This document shows positions 16,434 to 25,224 of a stretch of DNA of 53,274 nt, piece by piece; position 1 is the first letter of the stretch, and each line of letters begins with the position of its first letter. Origin of the DNA: Streptomyces montanisoli. GTDB taxonomy: Bacteria; Actinomycetota; Actinomycetes; Streptomycetales; Streptomycetaceae. Under the pieces are notes generated by a model, which was not told the DNA's origin, searched no databases, and saw only the letters and a list, made by a program, of their open reading frames with translations. Made by a program: the position numbers and the translations under genes. The stretch covers positions 1 through 53,274 of the forward strand of contig NZ_JAGIQL010000033.1 in assembly GCF_017813245.1 (NCBI RefSeq), read 5' to 3'.

Positions 16434-19400
16434 GTGGGACCACGTATCGCCGGCCGGTCGGCCGTGCTGTTCGCCACCGTGACCGCGCTGACCGCGCTCA
16501 CCGCAGGGGCCGCCGCGCCCGCACTCGCCGACGGGGGCGTCGACCCCCATCCCCGTACCGCCGCCGAGGTGCTGCGGCCCGTCGCGCCACCGCCCGCCAC
16601 CGCGGGCGGACTCGACGCGGCGCCCGCCGGTGCGGCCGGACCCACGGCCGGACCCGACGGCATCGAGACCGCCCGCAGCTCGCGCCCCGTCGCACCGGGC
16701 GTGCGGCTCACCTCCTTCGACCGGCTGGAAGCCGACAAATGGCTGCGCGTCGACGCGCTGAACGTCGACCTCGGCGGAACAAATACGCACAGCGACTACC
16801 TCTCCTCCGGCACCGTCTCCGGACGTGACACGGTGTCGGACATGGCGGCGCGCCACGACCCGGGACCGGGGCGCCGCACCGTCGCCGCCATCAACGCCGA
16901 CTTCTTCGACATCAACGAGACCGGCGCCCCCGAGGGCGAGGGCATCGAGAACGGCGCCGTGGTGCAGTCGCCCAGCGCCGGTCCCTCCGAGGCCCTCGGC
17001 TTCGGACCCGACAGCGCGGGCCGCGTCCTCCAGCTCTACTTCGACGGCACGCTGACACTCCCCTCGGGAAAGAGACCGCTCGCCACCTTCAACGCGGCCG
17101 ACGTCCCCGCCGACTCCATCGGCGTCTACACGCCCGCCTGGGGCACGGCCGACCGCGCGCTGACCGTGAACGCCGCCAAGGACCCGGTGGCCGAGGTGAC
17201 CGTGCGCGACGGCAGGGTCGTCTCCGTCGCGGACCGGCCGGGCAGCGGCCGCATCCCCGACGGCACGAAGGAGCTGGTCGGCCGCGGAACCGGCGCCACC
17301 GCCCTCGACACCCTCAGACCCGGGGACCCGGTGTCGCTCTCGTACCGGCCGCGCACCGACTCGGGACCCGTGCCACGCACCGCGGTCTCCGGACGCGAGC
17401 CTCTCGTCGTGGACGGCGTCGCCCAGAACCACGACGGCGAGGGCAACAACACCGCCGCACCCCGCACCGCGGTCGGGTTCTCCCGCGACGGCAGCCGCAT
17501 GCAGGTCGTCACCGTCGACGGCCGCCAGGCCGACAGCGCGGGAATCACCCTCACCGAACTCGGCACGCTCATGAAGAAGGCCGGTTCGTACAGCGCGCTC
17601 AACCTGGACGGCGGCGGCTCCTCGACGCTCGTGACCCGCACGCCCGGCAGCGACGCCCTGCACGTCGACAACAGCCCGTCGGACGGCAGCGAGCGCGCGG
17701 TCGCCAACGGCCTCGCGCTGACCGCGCCCGACGGCAGCGGGCGCCTGAAGGGCTTCTGGGTCACCACCCGCACGCACGCCGCGGAGGCGCCGACCGCCGA
17801 CCCGGTCGCAGGCGGTCACCCGGACCGCGTCTTCCCCGGCCTCACCAGGCAGCTCACCGCCGCCGGGTACGACGAGACCTACGGCCCCGCCGCAGGCAGC
17901 CCCCACTGGCGCACGGACGACCGGTCCGTCGGCCGCGTCGACCGGCACGGCCTGTTCACCGCCGTCTCCGGCGGTTCGACGCGCGTGCGGGCCACGCACG
18001 GGCGGGCGAGCGGCGCCACGACGCTCGAGGTACTCGACCGGCTCACCACGCTCGAACCGACGACACGCCGCGTCGGCCTCGCCGACGCCTCCGCCACCGG
18101 CACGTTCGGCCTCGTCGGCCTCGACGCCCACGGCGACAGCGCGCCGATCGCACCGCGGGACGTGACGCTCGGCTACGACCACGCGCGCTTCACCGTCACG
18201 GGCGACGGCAAGGGCTCCTTCACGGTCACGGCACGCCCGGGCGCCGTCGGCGGGCAGATCACCGCGAGCGTCGGCGGCGTACGCACGGTGCTCGCCGTCA
18301 GCGTCGGGCTCGAGCAGCGGCAGGTCGCGTCCTTCGACGACGCGGCGTCCTGGACGTTCAGCCAGGCGCGCGCGAGCGGTTCCGTCGCCGCCGCACCCGA
18401 CGGGCACACCGGCACGGCACTCGCCATGAGCTACGACTTCACCGGATCCACGGCGACGCGCGCCGCGTACGCCAACCCGCCGGCGCCCATCCCTGCGCTG
18501 GGCGAGCCGCAGTCCTTCACCCTCTGGATCAAGGGCGACGGGCACGGAGCCTGGCCCACCCTCCACCTCAAGGACGCCGCGGGCACCGACCAGCTGCTGC
18601 GCGGACCGTTCGTCACCTGGACCGGCTGGAAACAGGTGACCTTCACCGTCCCCACGGGCGTGGCGATGCCCGTCAGCGTGTACCGCTTCTACCTCGCCGA
18701 GACGGACCCGGCGAAGTCGTACACCGGATCGGTGGAGATCGACGACCTCGCCGCGCAGGTGCCGCCGGCCGTCGCCCTGCCCGCGGCGCCGCCACGCACC
18801 GACCCGCTGATCAGCACCGCGGCGGACACGCGGGGAAGGGACTGGCGGTTCGCCGTGATGTCGGACGCCCAGTTCGTTGCGGCCGCGCCCGACAGCGACA
18901 TCGTCACGCGGGCCCGGCGCACCCTGCGCGAGATCAGGGCCGCGAAACCCGACTTCGTCGTCATCGACGGCGACCTGGTGGACGAGGGGTCGCCCGCCGA
19001 CCTGGCGTTCGCGCACCGGGTTCTCGACGAGGAGCTGGGCGACGCTGTCCCCTGGTACTACGTGCCGGGCAACCACGAGGTGATGGGCGGTTCGATCGCC
19101 GACTTCACGGCCGAGTTCGGCCCGGCGCACCGGGTGTTCGACCACAAGGGCACCCGCTTCATCACGCTGGACACGTCGAGCCTGACCCTGCGGGGCGGCG
19201 GCATCGACCAGATCGAGCAGCTGCGCGAGCAGCTGGACGAGGCCGCGACGGACGACCGTATCGGCTCGGTGGTGGTGATCGAGCACGTACCGCCGCGCGA
19301 TCCGACGCCGCAGAAGGGCAGCCGACTCGGCGACCGCAAGGAGGCGGCGATGCTCGAGCAGTGGCTCGCGGACTTCCAGCACCGCACGGGCAAGGGCGCC

Positions 19401-19889
19401 GCCTTCGCCGGCGGGCACGTCGGGGTGTTCGACGCCTCGCACGTCGACGGCGTCCCCTACCTGATCAACGGCAACTCGGGCAAGGCCCCCTCCGCGCCGG
19501 CCGACCAGGGCGGGTTCACCGGCTGGTCGCTGGTGGGCGTCGACCACGTCGCGCCTTCCACGCAGCGCGCGGCGCGGCACGCGCCGTGGCGCGGTGGACC
19601 CGACTGGCTCTCGGTGGCGACCCGGCCCCGCACGGACGCGCTGACCCTCTCGGCGCCCTCGTCACTCCCGGTGGGCGGCGAGGCGCGGGTGACGGCCACC
19701 GTGTCGCAGGGGACCCGCACGGTGCCGGTGGCGTTCCCGGTGAGCGCGGACTGGCGGGTCACGGGGCCGGCCACGTACGACCCGGAGGACTCCACGCTGA
19801 CGGCACGCGGCTGGCCCGGCACGGTCCGGCTCTCGGTGACCGTCGACGGTGTGACGCGCGAGGCGGTGATCCACGTGACGCGCCGGTAG
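16434..19889 (+). CDS. secreted phosphodiester glycosidase / metallophosphoesterase fusion
   Basis: A 1151-residue exported multidomain protein. Residues 1-32 are a Sec signal ending ALA. A NAGPA (phosphodiester glycosidase) domain spans about 90-410, with INADFFDIN at about 152 and LNLDGGGSSTLV at about 389. Bacterial Ig-like/carbohydrate-binding-like beta domains lie at about 430-790. A calcineurin-type phosphoesterase domain lies at 800-1055, followed by a short beta domain. Phosphoesterase motifs: SDAQF (Asp811, Gln813), DGDLVDEG (Asp845, Asp847), GNHE (Asn880, His881), His951, and GHVG (His995, Gly997). The first motif lacks the usual His and the last lacks its second His. Start GTG at 16434 follows AGGAG. 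Likely role: removal of sugar-phosphate modifications on extracellular polymers or cell-wall glycopolymers. Confidence 0.88.
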   Translation: MGPRIAGRSAVLFATVTALTALTAGAAAPALADGGVDPHPRTAAEVLRPVAPPPATAGGLDAAPAGAAGPTAGPDGIETARSSRPVAPGVRLTSFDRLEADKWLRVDALNVDLGGTNTHSDYLSSGTVSGRDTVSDMAARHDPGPGRRTVAAINADFFDINETGAPEGEGIENGAVVQSPSAGPSEALGFGPDSAGRVLQLYFDGTLTLPSGKRPLATFNAADVPADSIGVYTPAWGTADRALTVNAAKDPVAEVTVRDGRVVSVADRPGSGRIPDGTKELVGRGTGATALDTLRPGDPVSLSYRPRTDSGPVPRTAVSGREPLVVDGVAQNHDGEGNNTAAPRTAVGFSRDGSRMQVVTVDGRQADSAGITLTELGTLMKKAGSYSALNLDGGGSSTLVTRTPGSDALHVDNSPSDGSERAVANGLALTAPDGSGRLKGFWVTTRTHAAEAPTADPVAGGHPDRVFPGLTRQLTAAGYDETYGPAAGSPHWRTDDRSVGRVDRHGLFTAVSGGSTRVRATHGRASGATTLEVLDRLTTLEPTTRRVGLADASATGTFGLVGLDAHGDSAPIAPRDVTLGYDHARFTVTGDGKGSFTVTARPGAVGGQITASVGGVRTVLAVSVGLEQRQVASFDDAASWTFSQARASGSVAAAPDGHTGTALAMSYDFTGSTATRAAYANPPAPIPALGEPQSFTLWIKGDGHGAWPTLHLKDAAGTDQLLRGPFVTWTGWKQVTFTVPTGVAMPVSVYRFYLAETDPAKSYTGSVEIDDLAAQVPPAVALPAAPPRTDPLISTAADTRGRDWRFAVMSDAQFVAAAPDSDIVTRARRTLREIRAAKPDFVVIDGDLVDEGSPADLAFAHRVLDEELGDAVPWYYVPGNHEVMGGSIADFTAEFGPAHRVFDHKGTRFITLDTSSLTLRGGGIDQIEQLREQLDEAATDDRIGSVVVIEHVPPRDPTPQKGSRLGDRKEAAMLEQWLADFQHRTGKGAAFAGGHVGVFDASHVDGVPYLINGNSGKAPSAPADQGGFTGWSLVGVDHVAPSTQRAARHAPWRGGPDWLSVATRPRTDALTLSAPSSLPVGGEARVTATVSQGTRTVPVAFPVSADWRVTGPATYDPEDSTLTARGWPGTVRLSVTVDGVTREAVIHVTRR

Positions 19890-19907
19890 GGCCACAGGAC
19901 GGCCCGG

Positions 19908-19928
19908 CCGGGAGCGCGCCGTTCCCGG
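19908..19928. terminator. weak hairpin between convergent genes
   Basis: CCGGGA (19908-19913) pairs with TCCCGG (19923-19928) in the 74-nt convergent spacer between the fusion enzyme and the GNAT gene. Confidence 0.35.
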
Positions 19929-19963
19929 TAGGGCCGCATCCGCCCACCGGCTCTGGCCGCATG

Positions 19964-20608
19964 TCAGGCCGCGACGCCGGTGGACCGCCCCAGGTACGTC
20001 AGCGGGCCGGGGTCCGGCACGTCGAGGACCCGGAACCCCAGCCGGTCGTAGAAGGCGCGGGCGGCCGTGTTCGCGGTCACCATCGACAGGTGCACCGCCC
20101 CGACGCCCCGCGCGTGCAGCGCGGCGAGGAACGTGTGCATCAGCGCCCGCCCGTACCCCTTGCGCTGCCAGCCGGGCAGCAGGTCGATGTGCAGATGCGC
20201 CGGGTGGTCCGCGAGCCCGGGCACCACCATGCGCTCCGGCGTGTGGAGGAGGACGGCCATCTCCTCGCCGGGTGTGGCGGGCGGTGCGGACGGGGCCGGG
20301 TAGCGTTCCGCGACCCGCGGCAGCCACCGTTCGCGGAAGGCGTGGACGAACCCGGCCGTGTCGCCCGTGCCGAGTATGTAGCCGACGGCCCGGCCTGCCC
20401 CGTCGTCGAGGACGAAGGCCAGGCCGGGTTCCAGCACGGCGTACGGTTCGGCGAAGATCGCGGGCAGCACGCCGGGGTCCTGGTACAGGTGCCGGGCATC
20501 CCCGCCCTCATGGGCGGTGCGCACGCAGATGTCCGCGAGCGCTTCACGGTCCCCAAGGCGGTACGGGCGGACGGACACGGCGGCGGAGGCGGAAGACGGC
20601 ATGGCCAT
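19964..20608 (-). CDS. GNAT acetyltransferase resembling the O-GlcNAcase C-terminal domain
   Basis: A 214-residue GCN5-related N-acetyltransferase. The acetyl-CoA motif QRKGYGRALM lies at about 148-157, preceded by HLHIDLLP and followed by VTANTAARAFYDRLGF. The N-terminal DICVRTAHEGGDARHLYQDP and the AFRERWLPRV segment look like the group of Streptomyces and marine bacterial GNATs related to the HAT-like domain of human GH84 O-GlcNAcase; this is from memory of the family. Substrate unknown. Start at 20608 or two codons later. There is no clear ribosome binding site. A perfect LacI-type palindrome lies 14 nt upstream, so sugar-responsive control is likely. It is downstream of the response-regulator gene (78 nt). 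Confidence 0.85.
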   Translation of the reverse strand: MAMPSSASAAVSVRPYRLGDREALADICVRTAHEGGDARHLYQDPGVLPAIFAEPYAVLEPGLAFVLDDGAGRAVGYILGTGDTAGFVHAFRERWLPRVAERYPAPSAPPATPGEEMAVLLHTPERMVVPGLADHPAHLHIDLLPGWQRKGYGRALMHTFLAALHARGVGAVHLSMVTANTAARAFYDRLGFRVLDVPDPGPLTYLGRSTGVAA

Positions 20609-20621
20609 ATTCTGCCGCTTC

Positions 20622-20635
20622 TGAGAGCGCTCTCA
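20622..20635. promoter_or_regulatory. perfect LacI/CebR-type operator upstream of GNAT gene
   Basis: TGAGAGCGCTCTCA is a perfect 14-bp palindrome with the central CGCT-type core of CebR/BglR sites (TGGGAGCGCTCCCA). Thirteen of its bases recur at 38892-38904, upstream of the beta-glucosidase. Confidence 0.72.
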
Positions 20636-20686
20636 CAACCAATCGCCGCCGCGTTGCCCGCAGAGGGCGTCCCGCCCTTTCGCCGC

Positions 20687-21124
20687 CTAGCCGCGGGGCG
20701 GGATGGCCGCCGTGTCGAGGAAGAACGCGTCGATGTCCTGGACGGAGCGCATGAACTCGTCCAGGTTCATCGGCTTCGTCACATAGGCGTTCGCGTGCTG
20801 GCGGTAGGCGTCCTCGATGTCGTCGGGCGCCGACGACGTGGTCAGCACCACGACCGGGATGGAGCCCAGATCGCTGTCGTCCTTCAGCACGGCGAGCAGC
20901 TCGCGCCCGTTCATCCGGGGCATGTTGAGGTCGAGCACGATCAGGTCGGGGCGGTCCTTCGACGGGTCCCGCAGGTGCTCGAGAGCGGCGACGCCGTCCG
21001 TGACGTGCGCGATGTCGCGCGCCATGCTGCGTTCGACCAGCGCGTCCTCGATCAGCAGCGCGTCCGCGGGGTCGTCCTCCACCAGCAGGAGGCTGTACGC
21101 ACGGTCGTCGGTGAGAGTGTTCAC
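20687..21124 (-). CDS. single-domain response regulator (Rcp1/CheY-like)
   Basis: A 145-residue receiver domain with no output domain. It has the acidic pair in LLVEDDPADALLIEDAL, the phospho-acceptor Asp in IVLDLNMPRMNG, the conserved Thr in VLTTSSAP and the conserved Lys in VTKPMN. The long helix-4 region fits the Rcp1 subgroup that pairs with phytochrome-type or other hybrid histidine kinases. GTG at 21124 was chosen: AGGAG lies 9-13 nt upstream and the domain begins soon after. An upstream in-frame start at 21253 would add 43 non-conserved residues. No kinase is adjacent. Confidence 0.9.
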   Translation of the reverse strand: MNTLTDDRAYSLLLVEDDPADALLIEDALVERSMARDIAHVTDGVAALEHLRDPSKDRPDLIVLDLNMPRMNGRELLAVLKDDSDLGSIPVVVLTTSSAPDDIEDAYRQHANAYVTKPMNLDEFMRSVQDIDAFFLDTAAIPPRG

Positions 21125-21330
21125 GGCGGTCTGCTCCTGCGCTGGAAGGTGGGGGAGGCACGAAGGCAGCCGTGCGGTCCTGAAGCTCCAGCTTATGCGG
21201 TGGCAACCCGCACGCCAACAGCCTCCGCCGCCCGCCCGGGTGACCCGGGACACGGCGTGTCCGCTCCGCGCCGCCCCGGCACTCCGGCGCGAGGATGGAA
21301 CGAGGGCGGCGAGGCGGAGGAGACATGCCG

Positions 21331-22461
21331 ATGGGGACGACCGGGGACATGCGGTGGCATCAGGGCGCGGTGAGTGTCGACCGCCTGGACGCCGGGGCCT
21401 ATGCGGTCCCCACCGGCGGCCCCGGCGAGGAGGGGGCCGGGAAGGCGACGACGGTGGTCGTCGTCGAGGCGTCGGCCGGAGGGGCCACCGGGGTCGGCTG
21501 GACCTACGGGCCCGCGGCCGTGGCCCGCGTGGTCAACGACCTGCTGGCTCCCGCCGTGACCGGGCGGTGCGTCCACGACGTGCCCGCGGCGCACGTGGCC
21601 ATGGGACGCGCCCTCCGGGAGGCCGGCGGCGACGGGCTCGCCGCCGGGGCGATCTCCGCCGCCGACATCGCCCTGTGGGACCTGAAGGCGCGCGTGGCCG
21701 GCCTGCCGCTCACCGCCCTGCTCGGCGCGGCGGCCCCCGGCGTTGCGGTCTACGGCAGCGGCGGCCGTGTGGACCAGGGCCAGGCCGGTATGGAACGGGA
21801 GCTGCGCGGCTGGGTCGAGGAGCAGTCCATCCCGCGGGTCAAGATCGAGATCGGCGAAGGGGCGGGCCGGGCGCCGCAGCGCGACCTCGACCGTGTCCAT
21901 GTGGCACGCGAGATCATCGGACCCGTGCACGAGCTGTACGTCGACGCCGGCGGTGGCTACAGCGTCAAACAGGCCGTCAGGATCGCGGAGGCCTTCGCCG
22001 ACGACGGTGTCAGCTGGTTCGAACAGCCGGTACCGGCGCGCCACCTGACGGCACTGCGGCAGGTCAGGGACGCCGTCACCGCCGAGGTCACCGCGGGCGG
22101 GGACGGCCACGACCTGGCCTGCCTCGCGCGCCTGGCAGGGGCCGGCGCCGTCGACTGCCTCCAGGCCGACGTGACCCGCTGCGGCGGCATCACGGTCTGG
22201 CTCCGGGCGGCAGCCGTCGCGGAGGCCCACGGCCTGGAGATCTCCGGACGCGGCGCGCCGCACGCCCACGCGCACGCCGCCGCGGCCGTGCCGAACCTGC
22301 GCCATGTCGAGTGGCGCCGCGACCACGTCCTCGCGGAGACGGCCCTGTTCGACGGCGTCCTCGACCCGCAGGGCGGCACCCTGCATCCCGGCGCCTCGGG
22401 CGAGCCGGGTCTCGGACTCGTCCTCAGACGCGAGCACGCACGGCGCCACCGCGTGGCATGA
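21331..22461 (+). CDS. enolase-superfamily (mandelate racemase/muconate-lactonizing type) protein
   Basis: A 376-residue protein with the capping domain (about 1-125) and TIM-barrel of the enolase superfamily, activity unknown. The expected metal ligands are Asp205 (VDAGGGY), Glu231 (WFEQPV) and an acidic third ligand that here appears to be Asp258 (TAGGDGHD, where GE is usual). The KxK motif at the end of strand 2 reads Lys171-Ile-Glu173, so the second Lys, often the catalytic base, is Glu. Asp280 and His311 could form the alternative Asp-His dyad. ATG at 21331 has GGAGGAG 8 nt upstream; the ATG at 21325 is only 2 nt from it. Confidence 0.85.
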   Translation: MGTTGDMRWHQGAVSVDRLDAGAYAVPTGGPGEEGAGKATTVVVVEASAGGATGVGWTYGPAAVARVVNDLLAPAVTGRCVHDVPAAHVAMGRALREAGGDGLAAGAISAADIALWDLKARVAGLPLTALLGAAAPGVAVYGSGGRVDQGQAGMERELRGWVEEQSIPRVKIEIGEGAGRAPQRDLDRVHVAREIIGPVHELYVDAGGGYSVKQAVRIAEAFADDGVSWFEQPVPARHLTALRQVRDAVTAEVTAGGDGHDLACLARLAGAGAVDCLQADVTRCGGITVWLRAAAVAEAHGLEISGRGAPHAHAHAAAAVPNLRHVEWRRDHVLAETALFDGVLDPQGGTLHPGASGEPGLGLVLRREHARRHRVA

Positions 22462-22812
22462 CACACCCGCACGGAGTCCCGCCGGCAGCGCGAGGCGGAT
22501 CGGGCGGCCGGACGCGCACGCGCCGGGTCGTGCGCTCCGCCGAACAGCCGCGGTCCAGGTGGGAGCGCGCGGGAAGGTGATCCGCGCCGATCGCAGCGGC
22601 TGCCGCGGGCGCTGACGCACGGTTGCCCGCGGTCCGGGGGGCGCCGCGCCGCCTGTCGCCTCTTCGAGTGCCCGCCGGACGGACGACACGGCGCGCTCGC
22701 GGCGACACGCCCGGGCGTCCCACTCATGGAATTCTCAGGTTGCGGGGTCCCGTGCCGCCGCCGAGGGTGGGCCGCAGTCGCTGCCCCGGTGGATCCGAAC
22801 AAGGAGAGTGTC
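22462..22812. other. 351-nt intergenic region upstream of rppA
   Basis: No gene is supported. The left two thirds is GC-rich. A small less GC-rich patch at about 22724-22740 (TGGAATTCTCA) is the most promoter-like part, about 75 nt before rppA. The AAGGAG at 22801-22806 is the rppA ribosome binding site. I cannot define a -35/-10 pair. Confidence 0.5.
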
Positions 22813-23964
22813 GTGCCGACCCTGTGCAAGCCTGCCGTCTCGGTACCCGAGCACGTCATCACGATGGAGGACACACTCGAGCTCGCCCGCACCCTCCATC
22901 CCGACCACCCCCAGCTACCGCTCGCGCTCAGGCTGATCGGCAACACCGGAGTGGCGAAGCGGCATCTCGTGCAGCCGATCGAGGAGACGCTCAAGCACCC
23001 GGGCTTCGAGAGCCGCAACGCGATGTACGAGACCGAGGCGAAGGCCCGCGTGCCGCGGGTGGTCACGGAGGCGCTAGGCAACGCGGAGCTGCGCCCCGAA
23101 GACATCGACATGATCGTCTACGTGTCGTGCACGGGCTTCATGATGCCCTCGCTGACCGCCTGGCTGATCAACACCATGGGCTTCCCCGGCCACACCAGGC
23201 AGCTGCCCATCGCGCAGCTCGGCTGCGCCGCCGGGGGAGCGGCCATCAACCGGGCCCACGACTTCTGCGAGGCCTACCCGGACGCCAACGTCCTCATCGT
23301 GGCCTGCGAGTTCTGCTCCCTGTGCTACCAGCCCACGGACCTGGGCGTCGGCTCCCTGCTGTCCAACGGCCTGTTCGGCGACGCCGTCGCGGCGAGTGTC
23401 GTGCGCGGCAAGGGCGGCACCGGCATCTCGCTGGAGCGCAACGGATCGCACCTCGTGCCCGACACCACCGGGTGGATCGCCTACAGCGTCCGGTCCACCG
23501 GCTTCCACTTCCTGCTCGACAAGCGGGTGCCCACCACCATGGAGCCGCTCGCGCCCGCGCTGCGAACCATGGCGGCACAGCACGGCTGGGACGCCGGCGA
23601 GCTCGACTTCTACATCATCCACGCGGGCGGCCCCCGCATCCTCGACGACCTGAGCCGCTTCCTCGAAGTACCCCCGGAGGCCTTCCGGTTCAGCCGCGCC
23701 ACGCTCACCGAGTACGGCAACATCGCCAGCGCGGTCGTCCTCGACGCCATCCGCCGCCTCTTCGACGAGGGCGGCACGGCCGACGGCGCGCGCGGCATCG
23801 TCGCCGGTTTCGGACCCGGGATCACCGCCGAGATGTGCCTCGGCCGCTGGGCGAGCGAGCTCTCCGAGGCAGCCCTCACCACCGAGCGGCAGGTGCTGGG
23901 CTCCGCGCTGCGCGGCACGGCCGCGGGCCACGGCACCGACGCCCCGACGGAGACGGTGCTCTGA
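22813..23964 (+). CDS. rppA: 1,3,6,8-tetrahydroxynaphthalene synthase (type III PKS, RppA)
   Basis: Condenses five malonyl-CoA into 1,3,6,8-tetrahydroxynaphthalene, which oxidises to flaviolin and red-brown pigments. It has 383 residues. The catalytic triad falls at the numbering known for Streptomyces THNS: Cys138 (QLGCAAGG), His270 (YIIHAGGP) and Asn303 (YGNIAS). The active-site Cys106 (SCTGFMMPS), characteristic of THNS, is also present. GTG at 22813 has AAGGAG 6 nt upstream; longer in-frame starts add Arg/Pro-rich sequence. The P450 gene starts 2 nt after its stop, so the pair is coupled. A malonyl-CoA synthetase gene (matB) lies 12 kb away. Confidence 0.96.
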   Translation: MPTLCKPAVSVPEHVITMEDTLELARTLHPDHPQLPLALRLIGNTGVAKRHLVQPIEETLKHPGFESRNAMYETEAKARVPRVVTEALGNAELRPEDIDMIVYVSCTGFMMPSLTAWLINTMGFPGHTRQLPIAQLGCAAGGAAINRAHDFCEAYPDANVLIVACEFCSLCYQPTDLGVGSLLSNGLFGDAVAASVVRGKGGTGISLERNGSHLVPDTTGWIAYSVRSTGFHFLLDKRVPTTMEPLAPALRTMAAQHGWDAGELDFYIIHAGGPRILDDLSRFLEVPPEAFRFSRATLTEYGNIASAVVLDAIRRLFDEGGTADGARGIVAGFGPGITAEMCLGRWASELSEAALTTERQVLGSALRGTAAGHGTDAPTETVL

Positions 23965-23966
23965 CC

Positions 23967-25199
23967 GTGACGACACACGTTGCCGCCCCCGACGCGCCCG
24001 GTCACGGCGGCGTCAGGTTCTGGGACGTTCCCGATCTGCCGGGCCTGGAGTTCGACCCGTTCCTCGACGAGATGCTGCGCGAGGACCCCGTCTCCCGGAT
24101 CAGGCTGCCCAACGGCGAGGGCTTCGCCTGGCTCGTGACGCGCTACGAGGACGTCAAACAGGTCACCAACGACGCACGCTTCAGCAGGCAGGCGGTCGTC
24201 GGACGCTCCGTCACCCGGCTGGCGCCGCACTTCATCCCGCTGGAGGGCGCCGTCGGGTTCGCCGACCCGCCCGACCACACCAGGCTGCGCCGCTCCGTCG
24301 CCAAGGCCTTCACCTCGCGCGCCGTGGCGCGGGTCGAGGAGAGCGCCCAGCGCGTCATGGACGGGCTCGTCGACGCGATGCTCGCCGAGGGCGCGCCCGC
24401 CGACCTGATGGCCCACGTCAACGGGCTCTTCCCGCTCGCCGTGGTGAGCGAGGTCGTCGGCGTGCCGAAGGAGGACGGCCCCCTGATGAAGGGCTGGACC
24501 GCCTCGATCCTCTCGTCCGCCCACGGCAAGGAGCACAGTGACCGCGCGAAGCAGGAGATCGGCGCCTACTTCACCGGCCTGCTGTGCCGCACGGCGCCCG
24601 GCGACGACACCCTCGCCTCGCTGCTGTCACACGCCGTCGCCGACGACGAGCTGACCCTGCCCGAGGCCGTCGCCCTCGCGGTCCTCATCCAGGTCAGCGG
24701 CGCGCACGCCGTCACCAACAACAGCGCCAACATGCTCTACGCGCTGCTCACTCACCCCGATCAGCTGCGGCGGCTGCGGGAGGACCCCGCGCTGATGCCC
24801 GCGGCGATCGAGGAACTGCTGCGGTTCATCCCGCACCGCAACGGCGTCGGCCTCTCCCGCATCGCCCTGGAGGACGTCACCGTCGGCGGCGCGACCATCA
24901 GGGCAGGTGACGCCGTCTACGCCTCCTATCTCACGGCCAACCGCGACCCCGGCGTCTTCGCCGACCCGGACACGCTCGACTTCGGCCGCGAGCAGACCGC
25001 GCACTTCTCCTTCGGCCACGGCCCGCACTACTGCGTCGGCCCTATGCTGGCGCGGCTGGAGTCGCGCATCACGCTCGCCACCCTCCTCGACCGCCTGCCG
25101 GGACTGCGGCTCGCCGTCCCGCCCGAAGACATCCGCTGGCGGCGTGGCGCGCTCATCCGCGGACCCGAGAACCTGCCGGTCACCTGGGACATCGCATGA
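23967..25199 (+). CDS. cytochrome P450, CYP158A family (biflaviolin synthase type)
   Basis: A 410-residue soluble P450 expected to couple flaviolin into dimers or trimers. The heme loop FSFGHGPHYCVGP carries Cys356. The ExxR helix (EELLRF) is present, and the N-terminal part resembles CYP158A (FWDVPDLPGLEFDP). The I-helix reads SGAHAVTNN: the acid-alcohol pair of most P450s is replaced by His247-Ala248. Loss of the Thr is a known feature of CYP158A2, which uses water and substrate hydroxyls for proton delivery. GTG at 23967 is 2 nt after rppA, and the cupin gene follows within 25 nt, giving a three-gene operon. Confidence 0.93.
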   Translation: MTTHVAAPDAPGHGGVRFWDVPDLPGLEFDPFLDEMLREDPVSRIRLPNGEGFAWLVTRYEDVKQVTNDARFSRQAVVGRSVTRLAPHFIPLEGAVGFADPPDHTRLRRSVAKAFTSRAVARVEESAQRVMDGLVDAMLAEGAPADLMAHVNGLFPLAVVSEVVGVPKEDGPLMKGWTASILSSAHGKEHSDRAKQEIGAYFTGLLCRTAPGDDTLASLLSHAVADDELTLPEAVALAVLIQVSGAHAVTNNSANMLYALLTHPDQLRRLREDPALMPAAIEELLRFIPHRNGVGLSRIALEDVTVGGATIRAGDAVYASYLTANRDPGVFADPDTLDFGREQTAHFSFGHGPHYCVGPMLARLESRITLATLLDRLPGLRLAVPPEDIRWRRGALIRGPENLPVTWDIA

Positions 25200-25224
25200 C
25201 CGCACGAGCGACAGGGAGCGCCGC

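Noticed and set aside
16422..19580. Minus-strand frame of over 1000 codons opposite the secreted fusion enzyme
   Set aside because: No recognisable domain and Arg/Gly/Val-rich composition. The plus strand has a signal peptide and two enzyme domains.
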